Shown one piece after another: positions 1-11,882 of a stretch of 64,000 nt of DNA. The notes under the pieces are model-generated. The model was not told the DNA's origin, made no database searches, and was given only the letters and a program-made list of their open reading frames with translations. A program made the translations under genes and the position numbers. Within the stretch, counting starts at the first letter, position 1. The number at the start of each line of letters is the position of its first letter. Origin of the DNA: Simmondsia chinensis. Taxonomy: Eukaryota; Streptophyta; Magnoliopsida; Caryophyllales; Simmondsiaceae. The stretch lies in NCBI GenBank assembly GCA_018398585.1, contig JAGTTD010000001.1, forward strand, positions 31,757,438 through 31,821,437, given 5' to 3'.

Positions 1-738
1 ACACTTCTTGGGGTTGCTTGGACAGTTGCTGTAAGTAAAGAACATAGATAAGTCTCTGTTCAAGCCACTAAAATAAGGCAGACCCATACTTCATGAGTGG
101 TTGTTTACCCGATCATGCATTTTGCAGGGTTGGCCTGATGGTGATGGGCTAGCTTCTTCTCGAGCTGGTACTTGCAAGCTCAGATAAGGGCATAAAATAC
201 TGCTTGGTGCCTCTGTCCTCCAAGGAGGACCAATAGCCTTGAAACCAAGCTGCGAAATGTGATGTAGCACACAGGGTGTACCTACAAATAACAGGATACA
301 AATAAAGAGATTTCACCTCTTGGTTCAGCTCGTGGAGTTCCCTAACCTAGACAGGCTGGATGGAGAACTTCTTAGCCCACCAATGGTTCTTGGTCCTTAG
401 ACTTGGAAAAGGGATGTCTTGGACCATACCAAGTTGGCTAGAAAAAAAATCTAGGCATATACATTTCTACACCAGGATGAGTTTGGTGACAGAAGAACAA
501 ATCATGAGGGCATGAGATTGCTTGCCAAATTTGGGAATTGATGTCCACACAGACATCATAATGAAGGTCCAATTTCCTAATCCAGAGTCAACCAAGATTC
601 CTCTCCTTGTAAGGAGTCCATTGAGTTCCCTTCCTACCTCGAGGAGACATTAGTCTCACAAGAAATCGGTGAAAGGACAATCCTAGGGCTAGTTGGACCT
701 CATGACGAGCAAAGTATTCCCTAAAGCAAGAAACTCCC

Positions 739-1500
739 TCACTTGTAAAGCATAGGGGCCCCTGGGGCAAAGCTTAAGAAAATAGGCTTGGGCACAAAGT
801 TAGACCAGTCACAAGGGTCTACCTGTTTGGACATCATATTTTTCACAATGATGTCCATAAGGCATCCATATACTCGGGCCAAGAATAATGGTCCCAAGGC
901 CAATGGACCAGTGCTAAAGACTAAGTTTAAGACCATAGTCTTTTGAAACTTCGAGACTGAGTTGGAGGAGTTAGAAAAGAAAAACTTGTTTAGCCAAAAT
1001 AAGTAAAAGCATGCCTTTTCTGCTCTTGAACCATGCCCAAAGTTATGAGCCCCTGTTACAAACATCTTAACAAATGACTCATAATTGCTGGGCAAATTGG
1101 TTGCGGAGAAGGAAGAGGCGAAAGATTCAACCTCATTCGAAATAAAAGAGTTAAAAGGAAAATCCTCTCCTCCGGCCAAAAGACCTATTAAGTTTGTTAT
1201 ATCCTCCAAGGTAATGCCAAAAAATCCCTTGGGGAGGACAAAAGTGTTGTAACAGGTACTCCAACAGCAAGTGAGCTTCATCATAATAAGGTAATTAATT
1301 GGAGTGATGGTGGAGAGCTTGATGGCTTCGTAAATACGAAGATTCATCCATTTCTCTTCGTGGATCACCATTAGATGATCCACCCACTAGGCGTATCTCT
1401 TTGTTAAGAAATTCCATCCTTTGAAAGGTGTCACCTGCTTTAAGATGCATCTTCCTTCCCAAGAATAACCCACAAAAATTGTGGAAAGCAGAGGAGATTC
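739..1500 (-). pseudogene. Plant mobile domain (PMD) protein remnant
   Basis: The antisense reading shows an open stretch of about 214 codons (739-1383) with PMD-like signatures. These are a VIHEEKWMNLRIYEAIKLS block, FGITLEDITNLIGLLAGGE (the usual LEDV..L.GLP region), and EKACFYLFWLNKFFF. The same frame extends upstream to about 1500 (SPLLSTIFVG, LKQVTPFKGWNFLTKRYA) but is cut by a stop at 1387-1389, where a Q is expected in RYAQWVDH. Downstream of 739 the frame is lost. PMD ORFs occur in transposons, including as antisense ORFs between pol and the 3' LTR of Tat/Retand gypsy elements. A sense-strand purine tract and LTR start 0.5 kb further on, at 2028-2042, which fits that layout. The PMD assignment is fairly sure. 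The link to the neighbouring LTR is inference. Confidence 0.7.
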
Positions 1501-2374
1501 GTCAGCTATCTAGAAAAAGTCCTTAAAGACATGGAACATATCGAGAAGGGTCAAAGATAGGCCCTAAGGCATAAGACGCAAAAGAAGAAGAAGGATCATT
1601 CTCTAATAACTAAGAATGATCCTCATTAATTGTGTTAAGATCGGTTGGGCTCTGAAGCACATTAGAGACTATTGAAATGTCTTGTTGAAGCAAATGCATC
1701 AATTGCTCGATTAGGCTATCAACTTGAGCAATGGGAGCAGAGACAGCAAATGAAATCTAAGTCATTTGTCATATTAGAGGCAGCAATGGATGGAAAGCAA
1801 AATTGGATCAAGATTCAAAGATTCAAGAACAAAGGCAAAAATTTGCAAGAGCGCTTGAAAGAGAGAACATATTAGAAATGTGAAAATTTTAAACCCTATC
1901 TATCATACTTATAGACATGCAGGAAAGAAGAGCAAGCGAGAAACAGTGTTCTCTTGGGTTCTTGGTAGTCATTGAGGATCAAATCAAGCAGAGTTTTACC
2001 CGTTGTAAGTTCAAATATACCAATGGCTAAAGGGGGGCATTTGTTTACACCCTAATTTTGAAAGGGCGGGGCAACGCCGTTTTGAGCAAAGTGCCACGTG
2101 CTTAACATGTGAGGTTCCCTCGAGGAGAATCAAGCCTTCAGGTGCTGAAGGAATGGCAGCTCGAGCCGAATATCCTGAAGAGATGATCACCCTGACAAGG
2201 ATATCAACCACTCAAGGACTCAAGATGGTTGAAGGGCATAAAAAACTCGAGTTCAAGGGACTATCAAGAAGGCTACAAGACTGATGGTTTCCAAGCTCGA
2301 CGTGGTTACTTGGAGCCCAATCTCATCTAGATGGAACTTTCGCTAAGATTACGAAACGTAGGCACCAAGGATTT

Positions 2375-2728
2375 TGTCCTGATCTAAGTAGATCTTAGAT
2401 CATAACCTAGGAGAGAGAATATGAGATGAGAAAGAATAGAGAGAATTGAGATGAGAAGAGAGGACAGATTCTATTTTCTTGATGAATATTACAAATGGTG
2501 ATGCAACTACATACAGTACACAAGCTTATGGCGGCAAACTAGGAATCAAAAATATCAAAGTAACAACCAGAAATATCTAGGCTCCTAACTAACTAACTGA
2601 CATCCTAATTCACCCTACTAACTGATATTCCCTTCAAAATACAAGTATACATCCAATACCCTAATTGAGCTAATTGAGTTATTACTAATGAACTATTACT
2701 GCCTAACCAATATATACCATTCGTAACA
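2375..2728 (-). repeat. 3' LTR of the deleted gypsy element
   Basis: This 354-bp copy starts TGTCCTGATCTAAG and ends CGTAACA. It aligns end to end with 4677-5030, and the copies differ by scattered substitutions. The antisense purine tract lies immediately to its right. Confidence 0.9.
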
Positions 2729-2813
2729 ATACACCCCCCTTTGGAGGTTCTTGCCCCAAGAATCTAATTGAGAAATTAACTCTTAATAACTTAAATCTTC
2801 ACAAGGTGCAACT

Positions 2814-2951
2814 TCACTTTGAAAATTTGATTGATGCATCAACTTCAGCTGAACTTCCTTTCCACTCACGAGGCAATTCTAGCTTGTAAGCAATTGGACC
2901 CATCTTTGCCAAGATCTTGTAAGGCCCAAAATATTGAACACACATCTTGTC
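2814..2951 (-). pseudogene. Integrase C-terminus (GPY/F module)
   Basis: This frame of about 45 codons ends in a stop at 2814-2816. It includes QYFGPYKILAKMGPIAYKL followed by ELPREWKGSS, the GPY/F-type C-terminal module of Ty3/gypsy integrase. It shows that the element once carried a full pol. The rest of pol between this piece and gag has been deleted. Confidence 0.8.
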
Positions 2952-3619
2952 ATTCTTGCATATTACCACAAAAATAGCCTATAAAGCTGGAATTTTAAGT
3001 AAACAATAGCTCTAACTTGAAGGAAAACAATCAGCTCTCTTCCTATCAGCAAGGAATTTCATTCTAAGTTGAATTATGTGCAAATTGTCTTTAAGTTGTC
3101 GTGTCAAATGCTTCTCCTGCTACAAGAATTCATCATCATTTACGATAGTAGATGCAATCCCTTGAGATACAATGGAAAAAGGCTGACACACCCCACTAGC
3201 TTATATGCATTCCACTACATTCATCTTCATAACCTCCCACTGAAATTCTCACCTAAACCTTTGGCAAGTTCTTTCCATCCCTGAATGTCTACCAACAAAA
3301 AAAACTTAGAATAAGGACATATCAGATCCCATGTAAGCTCTTTTCCTAACTCGCACAACTTTCTTGATCAAGGACATATCAGAAGTAACAGCGGGATAAA
3401 AGTCCTTAACGATGATTGTCCACCCAAGGGGAAATGAAAGTTCCAAAGGTGCAGATCAAATCCTATACTCCCCGGTTGTACAAAATTGAGACAACTTATT
3501 GACTTGGGCCACCACATCACCATTGACAAAATCGATTTCAAGCTGAGGTTGTTGCTTACAATGAGATCATGTTGCTTTAGCTTGATCACCCCTTAGCAAT
3601 TTTGAAAAAACAACAAGGT

Positions 3620-4572
3620 TTATGGAGCCCTCACATTCAATTGTACTTCAATCCCATACTTTTCACTTAGTTCATTTGCCAATTCTTGCCAAGATTTAGT
3701 GGAATTACTCAAGATCAAATTATGAAATCCAACTTCTTGATCTAGCTGCGAATGAAAGATGGCCCATCCCCTTTTCTGTAAATGAAGATTTTTATGGGAA
3801 TGAAAGTATTTGTCACCTCTTCTAATCCAAGATTGTGGCTGAATTCTAACAAATTCTGTGGTCTCGACCTTGGCCTGCCTATTCATAACAATGTGTAGCA
3901 CTTCTAGAACTCTTGCATCTAGCTTAGGAAGCAGGGAATCAAGTGATCTCCTGTTGTAACCCATAAGTGTCACCATTTCTGCTCCAACCTTCTTGTTGGT
4001 GTATCTTTTCTTGAACATAACCTTCGGTTGTGCTGCTGTAACATTCAATTGTACTGCTGGAGTGTGTTTTCCTAAGGTTTGCTGATAATGTGTCACTAAC
4101 ATTACATTGTAATGTTGTAACCTTCGATCTCAACAGCTTGCTGAACTGATTTTCTGTATGATCTTTCGATTGTAATGCTAAAGTGGCCTCATCAGGTTGA
4201 GCATGACTCACCTTATCTTGCATTTCCAAGATTTGTTGTCACTGTACCAATTCGACACGGACATCAGATTGTAATGCTGCAACATGCTGAATTTGTAGTA
4301 GCCATGGTACAAGTCTTCCTTCCCCTTGCCCACTTGAAGGTATCAACATGAATCCAAGGAAGTAATCATGTGTCATTTGCGCATAAAGGATTAGCAGGAA
4401 CGACATTCAGGGACGAATCAACTCCAGCTGCACACGATAGTACCAGCTTATGGAGCTGATCTTGCATTTTTGAAAGCTGTGCTTGGATCTTCTTTAGTGA
4501 TTGTTGTTGTGATTGATGCATATTACCTACTGCTAGAACCAGATCTTGCAACTGTTGTCGCAATTGAGCCAT
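3620..4572 (-). pseudogene. gag remnant of the deleted gypsy element
   Basis: Two open pieces are visible. 4366-4572 encodes 68 residues rich in Q, L and K (MAQLRQQLQDLVLAVGNMHQ), a probable N-terminal coiled coil. 3620-4102 encodes 160 residues whose second half has the Ty3/gypsy gag pattern WIRRGDKYF, then a helix-rich stretch, then SWQELANELSEKYG. Frameshifts separate the pieces and no zinc knuckle was found. Gag would form the virus-like particle. The stretch 3060-3600 on the pol side has no recognisable coding sequence. Confidence 0.65.
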
Positions 4573-4662
4573 TTGCTCTGCCTAATTCAATTCAGCAGCT
4601 GCATCACCAGCCATTGTAGCTAATTTTTTGCCTTTGGCCAGCTTGATCGTTGCGATTCACAA

Positions 4663-4674
4663 GCTCTGATACCA
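4663..4674 (-). other. Primer binding site (initiator tRNA-Met)
   Basis: The antisense strand reads TGGTATCAGAGC, the standard plant retrotransposon primer site complementary to the 3' end of initiator tRNA-Met, two bases inside the 5' LTR end. Confidence 0.92.
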
Positions 4675-4676
4675 AC

Positions 4677-5030
4677 TGATATGATCTAAGTAGATCTTAG
4701 ATCATAACCTAGGAGAGATAATATGAGACGAGAAAGAATAGAGAGAATTAAGATGAGAAGAGAAGATAGATTCTATTTTCTTGGATGAATATTACAAATG
4801 ATGATCCAACTACTTATACTATACAAGCTTATGGCGGCAAACTAGGAATCAAAAATATCAAGTAATAACTAGAAATATCTAGGCTCCTAACTAACTAACC
4901 GACATCCTAATTCACCCAACTAACCAATATTCTCTCCAAAATACAAGTATAGATCTAATACACTAATTGAGCTAATTGAGTTATTACTAATGAACTATTA
5001 CTACCTAACCGACATATACCATTCATAACA
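4677..5030 (-). repeat. 5' LTR of the deleted gypsy element
   Basis: This 354-bp copy starts TGATATGATCTAAG and ends CATAACA. It lies directly next to the primer binding site on its left, which makes it the 5' LTR of an antisense element. Confidence 0.9.
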
Positions 5031-5335
5031 GATTTCCCTCCAATACTTAATTGAGGACACGTTCATTGAACTTTTGCAAGAGTAAAGAAGAAGCTTAGTA
5101 GCCAGACGTAGGTGAAGTTGCCGCAGAAATATGTGCAATTGTTATTTTTTGTTTCTATAAATAATGGACTCTGCGTTAGTCCAAAGAACACACACACACT
5201 CAATACAAAGCTTCTTTAAGTTTTCTTTACAGCACACTTGTACTTTTTCTTAGGAGTAGCGTAACTTAGCATAGCTTAGATTAACGTAGAACTCGTTGTA
5301 CTTGCTTCATCACTAATACAGTTTCTCGGGTTTCA

Positions 5336-7079
5336 GGTATGAACTTCTAGTTTTAACCTATTCCCAACTTTCGATGAGTTAAGAATTGAGGCTCTAGTTT
5401 AAGGCTTTGAGGGCCAAGGCTTGGCCTTTATTGCATTGGTCTTAACACTACTGTCACTACTTTATAAGTCATGTGAACTTAGGTTTATGCCATTGTTTAG
5501 GGCTTTAACAACTAAAGCTTGACCTTGATTGAATTGGTCCTAACTCAGTGAATTGAATATGGTTTGCTCCACCTTAATCTCGTCAGACCTTAACTCATTC
5601 GAGTTAGTATAACTAAAGTCAGATACACCAATATGCCATAACCTTTTCCCCAAAAACGAAAAGTGGTTGAGGTCAAAGGCGTGAGAATCATAATTAGGCT
5701 CACTTTCTAGTCACAGTGAGCCCCTTTTGCACATTTGTTTTGCTCAACATTTTACGGCGACCATATCACACTTATGTGCAAACAAAATCAAGCAAACACA
5801 CCCTTTCTACTTTGATTCGATTTTGTTTTTTTTTTTTTTTTAAGGACTCGATATGTGAGTCTTTTAGAATCTCACATGAGAGAAAAGAGAATTACTATAT
5901 AATATATAAGCCTAACGGTTTACTCCACCTAATGTCAATTACTTTTAGGATGGAACCTCATTTGGCTCATCTATTCTAACTCCGTGGGTCGGACCTAAAA
6001 GCCCCATAAAATTTAACAATTTTTTGTAGCTATAACACTTCTTATAACTTGTGAGGCAGTCACACATGGTACAATTGCTTCTTTCAATCTCAAGAAAAGT
6101 CAAACATACTTCATTGTCCTATTAAATTATCTCACCACTCTATACAATTTCAAAATGAATAACTTAAAAAAAAAAAAAAAAAATCCCTTGAAATACTTAC
6201 AACAATTTAACTCAATTTCTTAGTTTTACAAGTCAAAAAGTTTGATGGAATACATTATGTGCTAAATCTAATGTTGCTCTAGAAAGTGAAGATGGCAAAA
6301 ATCAGCAACAATAACAAATGAAATTACCAATTGCCTGCATTCATGTTGCAGATACCAAAGCACAAAAGAAATCAAAAACACCTCCCACCAGAGATTGGCA
6401 CAAAGCTTAAGCTTAATTTAGCCCAATTATGCAATCTTCCCCAAGACAAATAATCATACACCACAAATAATCAAAATTATGGCTTTATTCCAAATAATAA
6501 GTTAAAGATTTACACACACACACACACACAGAGAACTAACCCTAGGAAACTCAACGCAGGAAATAGGCCGATTTGGACACAAAATGGGGGATTTTTAAAT
6601 TACAACAATGAGATGAGATAGAAATGTTAATAGAATACAAACGGATGATGATAATAGCTATCATTAAATCCATCGATTTCATGTCATAGTGACTTGGGAT
6701 TCCTTTGGGTCTTTCTGAATCGCTATCCTTGGAGCGATAGTCCAAGCTCAAAAGTGCAATTCTGGGTGGTGGTGTTACACAATTATAAAATTTTGTAAAA
6801 TTATAATTCTACATATTTTAGGGTCCCCACATTGATGCACATATGATTTTAGCTGAAATTGGTGGAAGCTACTTCATCTCTCAACCTCAAAAATCCTTTT
6901 GCTTTCAATCCCTCAAAATCCTTCTTCTCTCTCCCACGGGTTCCTCTTATGTTCCTTCAGCCTCTACTTCCTTTGTTTCTCCATCACTTCCTCTTTTGTA
7001 ATGTGCTTTTGTTTGAAACCCCACAAACAGAAGGGTTGCCTAATGAATTTAGGTTAGGGCTAATTTCACTTCTGACAAG
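5336..7079. other. No gene recognised; low-complexity tracts
   Basis: No convincing ORF or element border was found. The stretch holds a T tract (5825-5842), an A tract (6164-6182), a CA dinucleotide repeat (about 6511-6531) and AT-rich DNA. The last 300 bp or so ends TCTGACA at 7077, followed by a weak primer-site-like AGGTATCAGCA (7081-7091). They may be the degraded 5' LTR of the gypsy element whose gag begins at 7132, but no matching LTR was found. Confidence 0.4.
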
Positions 7080-7131
7080 TAGGTATCAGCAAAATTCTGG
7101 ATATTCATTGGTTTAGCAATCTATGAAGATC

Positions 7132-8847
7132 ATGGCTCCAAGAACTCGTTCTGCAAGTGATATGGAAGATGATGTACCAATTAACGATCAAATCAATATT
7201 CAATTGGAAATCCAAATTAGTAACATGGAAGCTATGGATAAAAGGCTTAATGATCAGCAAGAATTGAGAAAATACTCAATCAAATGTCGAGCATTTATGA
7301 AAAACAAACAGCCTTTGGCTTAATCAGGAAGAAATGGTCCCTTCTCCTATCTCAAACACTAATGCCACCTCTTTTTCCAAGGTAGTTTCATCTTCTGCAC
7401 AAAACACCAGTAATGAAACAGAGTCTTCTATTTCACCACTTGTTGTCTTGTGGGCAGTTGATCCACAACCGGCTGATAATCAGGTTGTGTATCACAAACC
7501 AAGATATCGACGTCCCTAGCCCAAATATAAGTTTCCCAACTTTGAGGTGTCCAATCCTGGGGGTTGGGCTAAAAGAGCGCTTGATTTTTTTTTTGGATTT
7601 GTGGTATTCCTAATTAAAAAAAAAAAAAAAAAAAAAAAGCATGGATATTATCATTATGCATTGGAAGGGAACCTGTCTCAGCTTGAGAGTTACTTGATTC
7701 GGCAAGAAAACGTCCAATGGAATGTCTCCATTGAGACCTCGTGCAAAGGATAAAAAGTACATGGACATAATTCAACAATTTGACAAGCTTTTGCAAGATG
7801 GTTGTGCGGCTGAATATCAGGCCAATTTTGAAGATTTAAGGTCTACATGCCTAAATTGAACCCAAATCTTGAAGAAGTACACATTGTTTCGAGCTAGGGG
7901 TGTAAACACATCGAGTGGAGCAACCCATTGTTCGAACTCGAGCTCAATAGGGCTTATCAAGCTTGAGTTTGAACCGAGTTTTTATCGAGCATTTCCAAGC
8001 CTTATTCAAACTCGGTTCGATAAGATTTTAATGTGTTGATACTCGGCTCGACTCATTAGGCATACCGAGCTGGGTTGAGCTCATTATCAAGCTCAATCAA
8101 TCTTAAAACCAAGTAGAGCTTGCTATGGATACCCGGACGAGCTTTTCAAGTTACTATCAAATTATTATCAAACCAGTACCAACTATTAATGAACTTCTAA
8201 CAAGCGTTTAATGAGCTCTTATCAAGCCCTTGTTAAACTGCTCACGAACGTTAACGAGCAGAGCACCCCGTTGTTTAAACTCAACTCATTAAACTTATTG
8301 AACTAGCTCGAACTCAACTTGATAAGCTATCGAGCTTTTATAATGAACATGAACGAGCTCTTATCGATTTCAAGCACGAGTAGTTCATCCAATATTGGTC
8401 TGCCTACACCCTCATTTTAAGCTGTCTAAGTGGTCTAAGGGAAGAATATAGGCACTTTGTCCAAATGCTACATCCACTAAACTTGAAAAGTGCTTTTAAA
8501 ATGGCTTAACTATATGAAATGTCTTGACTTTGTGCTCTTAAATTACACGGTATCCATATTAATGAAACTAAGAACAGTAGCTCCAATAACCAAAATAATG
8601 GGCCAAATCTCAAACCAATGTCTGTAATTGTTAGTTATGAAAGACCTAACACTTCTTTCAAATCTATTGATCAAACTTCCAATCAAGATTACAAAAGGGA
8701 TAACCCTCCTTTTCGTTATAAATGCAATGAAAGGTATTATCAAGGACTCATATGCAAAACCAAGCAATGCAATAATGTCAGAGGAGGACAATGCCTCTGC
8801 TGAAGAGGACGACCAGACACCTAGTGATGAATCCCAATCTTATTAGA
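7132..8847 (+). pseudogene. gag of a multiply interrupted Ty3/gypsy element
   Basis: The start MAPRTRSASDMEDD at 7132 is typical of plant gypsy gag. Frameshifted pieces then give KYKFPNFEVSNPGGW (7520-7570), FDKLLQDGCAAEYQANFEDL (near 7780-7840), and, after a MITE insertion, CLSGLREEYRHFVQML (8422-8470). A degenerate zinc knuckle (YKCNERYYQGLICKTKQ, 8720-8770) and an acidic tail ending at 8847 follow. An A tract (7616-7638) breaks the frame. The continuation of the element (protease, RT, RNase H) resumes at 15037, across an inserted copia LTR. The codons FAS before the break and IAIGGNQANT after it read as one frame. Confidence 0.75.
7895..8414. mobile_element. hAT-like MITE, copy 1
   Basis: This 520-bp element starts TAGGGGTGTAAAC and ends CCTACACCCTCA (imperfect inverted ends). 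It is flanked by 8-bp repeats TTTCGAGC (7887-7894) and TTTTAAGC (8415-8422), 6 of 8 matching, as expected for a hAT-type insertion. It interrupts gag between codons for HIVSS and CLSGL. Its interior is full of GAGCT and CGAGC motifs and encodes nothing. A second copy is at 25086-25645. Confidence 0.8.
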
Positions 8848-9378
8848 AAGTAAGTGATGATCTAAACTTTAATGTTAAAATTTTTACTTTTGCTAGTTGG
8901 GAATATATTTCAAAAGTATTTCCCCAAACGGCTTGAGCAGATGCAACAGAAAACAAATTTAAAATTCTTAATTTTAAATCTAAAGCCTTCACCTAATTGA
9001 ACTATTTTATTTAGATCTAGTACTTACTCTAATATGTTTATAATATAACCAAAAGTAATATAAAAAAAAATAAGTACAAACATAGTAACTAGAATAAACA
9101 AATTAAAGAAAAAATAAATTAAATACCAAACACTTAATTTAGACATACCTGAAGCATGAATCCCAATCCGACTTGAAGATTTGAAATTACAAGAAGAATT
9201 CTTGACACCACAAGATCTTTTTTGCAATGACCTCTTCTACTACCGGGAGAGTGGGCTCCCAAAAATATTTAACATAGGAAAAATTTCGGAACAAAACTTT
9301 TCCTTCAATATTTTCAAAAAAAAAATTTCAGAAAAATTATGCTAAGCAATGATTTAGAAAAATCCCTAAAAAAGTCTA

Positions 9379-10393
9379 GGTTGTGTTTAGAGTATGGAAT
9401 TGGGGCTGAGGTTGGAATTGGAGCCCTAAATTTCAATTTTGTTGTTGGTTCACCTGCTAAAATTAGAATTACAATTCCACTGTCCAATTCCATAAAATTG
9501 GATTTTAACTGAATATCAAACTTTCCAATTCCTTAGGGTGGGGGTAAAGAATTACGATTCCATATTAACTCCATTAACCTAAAATCCAAAATGATCCACC
9601 AAATCCAAAATAACTCAAAATCTAATTAGACAAAAACTAAAATTTGTCCCAAACCTCGAAATTATCCAACTCGAATGAGTTGAACTTGAAATGACCAAAT
9701 CACTTTAATGCAAATTCTAAAATGACCCAACCTGATTGATTCAAAATGCGAGATGACTCAAATCTAGAAAATGAAACTAGTCGACTTGAATGTGATGTAA
9801 ACAAGTTGAGCCAAAGTGAAAATGGCCTGACCAAATTGACCAAAATTTTAATATGATCCATACCCAAAATCACCCGACCCATCTCAAACTCTGCCTTAGA
9901 TGACTCGAAATTTGAAATGATATAACTCTTTTGTCCCAAAATTAAGATGACTCGAGCTTGAAATGACATAAATGAAATTAAACTCGATCTTAACTATCCT
10001 GAATCCCAAAAATACCTAACTCGATTAATTAAAAATCCTTGTTAACTTGAGCACCAAATGATCTGACATGATACTCGACCTAATTTGATTCGATTATCAA
10101 ATAACTCGAAGTCAAATTAAATTGTTTTGACCGTAATAACTTGAACACAACATGAATGGCTCTGACCGAAATCGAACTGTAGTTGATCCAAACTTGAAAT
10201 CATCCAATTCAATTGACCAGAAACCCTCAATAATTCAAATCACTGTGCAATTATAATTCCGACCTCCAATTCCTTTGACGAACCAAACAATGGAATTTCA
10301 ATTCCATCAGAATTCCAATTCCATTAGAGTTGGAATTGGAATTGCAATTCCATAGTCCAATTCCAATTCCAATTCCATGTCCCAAACAGAGCC
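9379..10393. mobile_element. Harbinger/Tourist-like non-autonomous DNA element
   Basis: This 1015-bp element lies in LTR copy A. The left end GGTTGTGTTTAGAG and the inverted right end GGCTCTGTTTGGGA are Tourist-like. The inverted similarity continues through ATGGAATTGG. The flanks CTA (9376-9378) and TTA (10394-10396) fit the 3-bp TWA duplication of PIF/Harbinger with one change. The interior is a series of degenerate short repeats (see 9650-10230), and the right end carries AATTCC hexamer repeats (10318-10378). No transposase is encoded. Confidence 0.6.
9650..10230. repeat. Degenerate short-unit repeat array inside the Harbinger-like element
   Basis: About 25 diverged copies of a motif close to (A)CTCGA-TTGAAATGAC can be followed, spaced mostly 15-30 bp apart (ACTTGAAATGACC, CGAGATGACTC, GCTTGAAATGAC and others). 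Each contains a TGAC or GACT core. Unit length is irregular, so it is a decayed array rather than a clean minisatellite. Confidence 0.5.
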
Positions 10394-11411
10394 TTAGAGT
10401 TTTTCGTCGTGGGAGAAAGCTAGGTTCCAAAACCTTAAAAACCATGTATCTTTTTCTCTCAGCAAAAACGTGCATACTTATACCAAAAAATAGCTTAATA
10501 TGTCACTTGTCCAATCTGCATTGGCTGCACCTAAAAGGTGCAAATAGAGGTAGGCCTTATACCACTAGTGACACGTGGCACACCTATATTGGTCATAGAG
10601 TTAGGCGAGGATTTTAACTTGTTTAGCGATTTTCCCTTTTTTTATTTTCGTTTAAAACATGTTATAATTTATCGTATTACATATTCATCTCATGAATATT
10701 TGTTTAGCATAAAAATTTATTTATCTAATAAATAAATAATTCATCTCACAAATTCATTATTATATATTTTCCAATGATGCCCAAGTTGAGGCTTGCAAAA
10801 GGACCTTAAAGACAATGTAACTAATGGGTCAAATTTGATTATCATCTCATGATAACATTACCATTTAGTAAAACTTAATTCCACAAAATAAATTTTATTG
10901 CACTGTAGAATTAAATATATTCACTCAAACATTTCCATATAACATTTATTGTGACAATCAATCCCCTTATTAGATATCCGTGGGCAAAAATATCTTTAAC
11001 TACTTTCATTTTTTCTTCTCACATCTTTCACCATAGTTCCCTACAGGCCCTTCTCAAACAATTCAATAATACAGAAAATAATTTTCTGTACTAATTCCAA
11101 ATGTCAAACATATGAAATACTTTGGCCAAAGATTTTAGAATATGTTCGTATGCTTGCGAAGTAAGGGGACATTTTCATCTCGTTAGAGACTATAGTTTCC
11201 ACATAAAATAACTGTTCCCACTACATTTTATGCCATTACCCAATGCACGTACGATTTAAGTCAACTCGATTTGACTAATGCTTTTGGCACATCAAACCAA
11301 CAAATAATCCATGCACGAGTTCAGACTATTTTCTGGATTTAGAATTATTGTCATACATAATTAATTATTTCTGATGTTAGTTAACAAACAAATAATTCAA
11401 GTGGTCCTGAT

Positions 11412-11882
11412 TGTCATGATTGTAATAAGAGGAGATAAGTAGTAATGAGTCTTAAGCAGTAACCTAGTAGTATATGTCAAATAAGATCATGTAAGGGTTG
11501 GTTGGTTCGGCTAGCTATTAGATCGGCTATTGCTTGGTCAAGGTATCAATGTTGGTTGGTGTTGGTCCTTTTTGGCAGCTGCATTAGTAGACCTGGTGGA
11601 ACTTAGTGTCCAAATAAATGTTCTTCTCTTGACTTGTAATTAGTATAAATAGGTGAATTCTTCTACTATAGTATCATAAGATGAATGATAATTGCTTTAT
11701 TTCTCTCTAAATTCTCCCTAGATTTCCTCTATCTCTTACTTCTCTATTTCTTATCTCAATCTCATCTATCTCTCATCTAATTATCTTCTAATTCTTCTAT
11801 TTCCTCATCTAAATTCAATCTATTTCAGTTTAAAACTCTTAAAAATCTAGTTTATGATTCAAGTTTAGCTTGAATCATAACA
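11412..11882 (+). repeat. 5' LTR of the gag-only gypsy element
   Basis: This 471-bp LTR carries a TATAAATA box at 11644-11651 followed by a pyrimidine-rich leader (TCTCTCTAAATTCTC type). It is closely similar to the 3' copy along its whole length. Confidence 0.85.

Larger units (their letters stand above)
2375..5030 (-). mobile_element. Internally deleted Ty3/gypsy LTR element, TSD GATTT
   Basis: Two direct repeats of 354 bp (2375-2728 and 4677-5030), each TG...CA, bound a 1.95-kb interior and are flanked by a perfect 5-bp duplication GATTT (2370-2374 and 5031-5035). Orientation is antisense. The primer site (complement of initiator tRNA-Met) lies beside the right LTR, and the purine tract AAAGGGGGGTG (complement of 2736-2746) lies beside the left LTR. 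The interior keeps gag (3600-4600) and the last 46 codons of integrase (2814-2951). Protease, RT, RNase H and most of integrase are missing, so it could move only with help from a complete relative. Confidence 0.9.
2042..5335 (+). repeat. LTR (probable 3' LTR), split by a nested element
   Basis: A polypurine tract (AAAGGGGGGCATT, 2029-2041) is followed by TGTTTACACCC at 2042, the expected start of a 3' LTR. The LTR runs 2042-2374, is interrupted by the 2375-5030 insertion, and resumes after the target duplication at 5036. A TATAAATA box lies at 5156-5163. The downstream end is approximate (about 5335, near TTTCA), because no second LTR is in the window to fix it. It probably belongs to the element carrying the antisense PMD ORF, whose 5' part lies to the left of the window. 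Confidence 0.55.

Noticed and set aside
1672..1875. 67-codon sense frame (MKCLVEANASIARLG)
   Set aside because: Lysine/glutamine-rich, no recognisable domain, no homologous neighbour; cannot be supported as a gene.
5716..5979. 87-codon sense frame through a T tract
   Set aside because: A phenylalanine run from the poly(T) makes the frame open; no domain.
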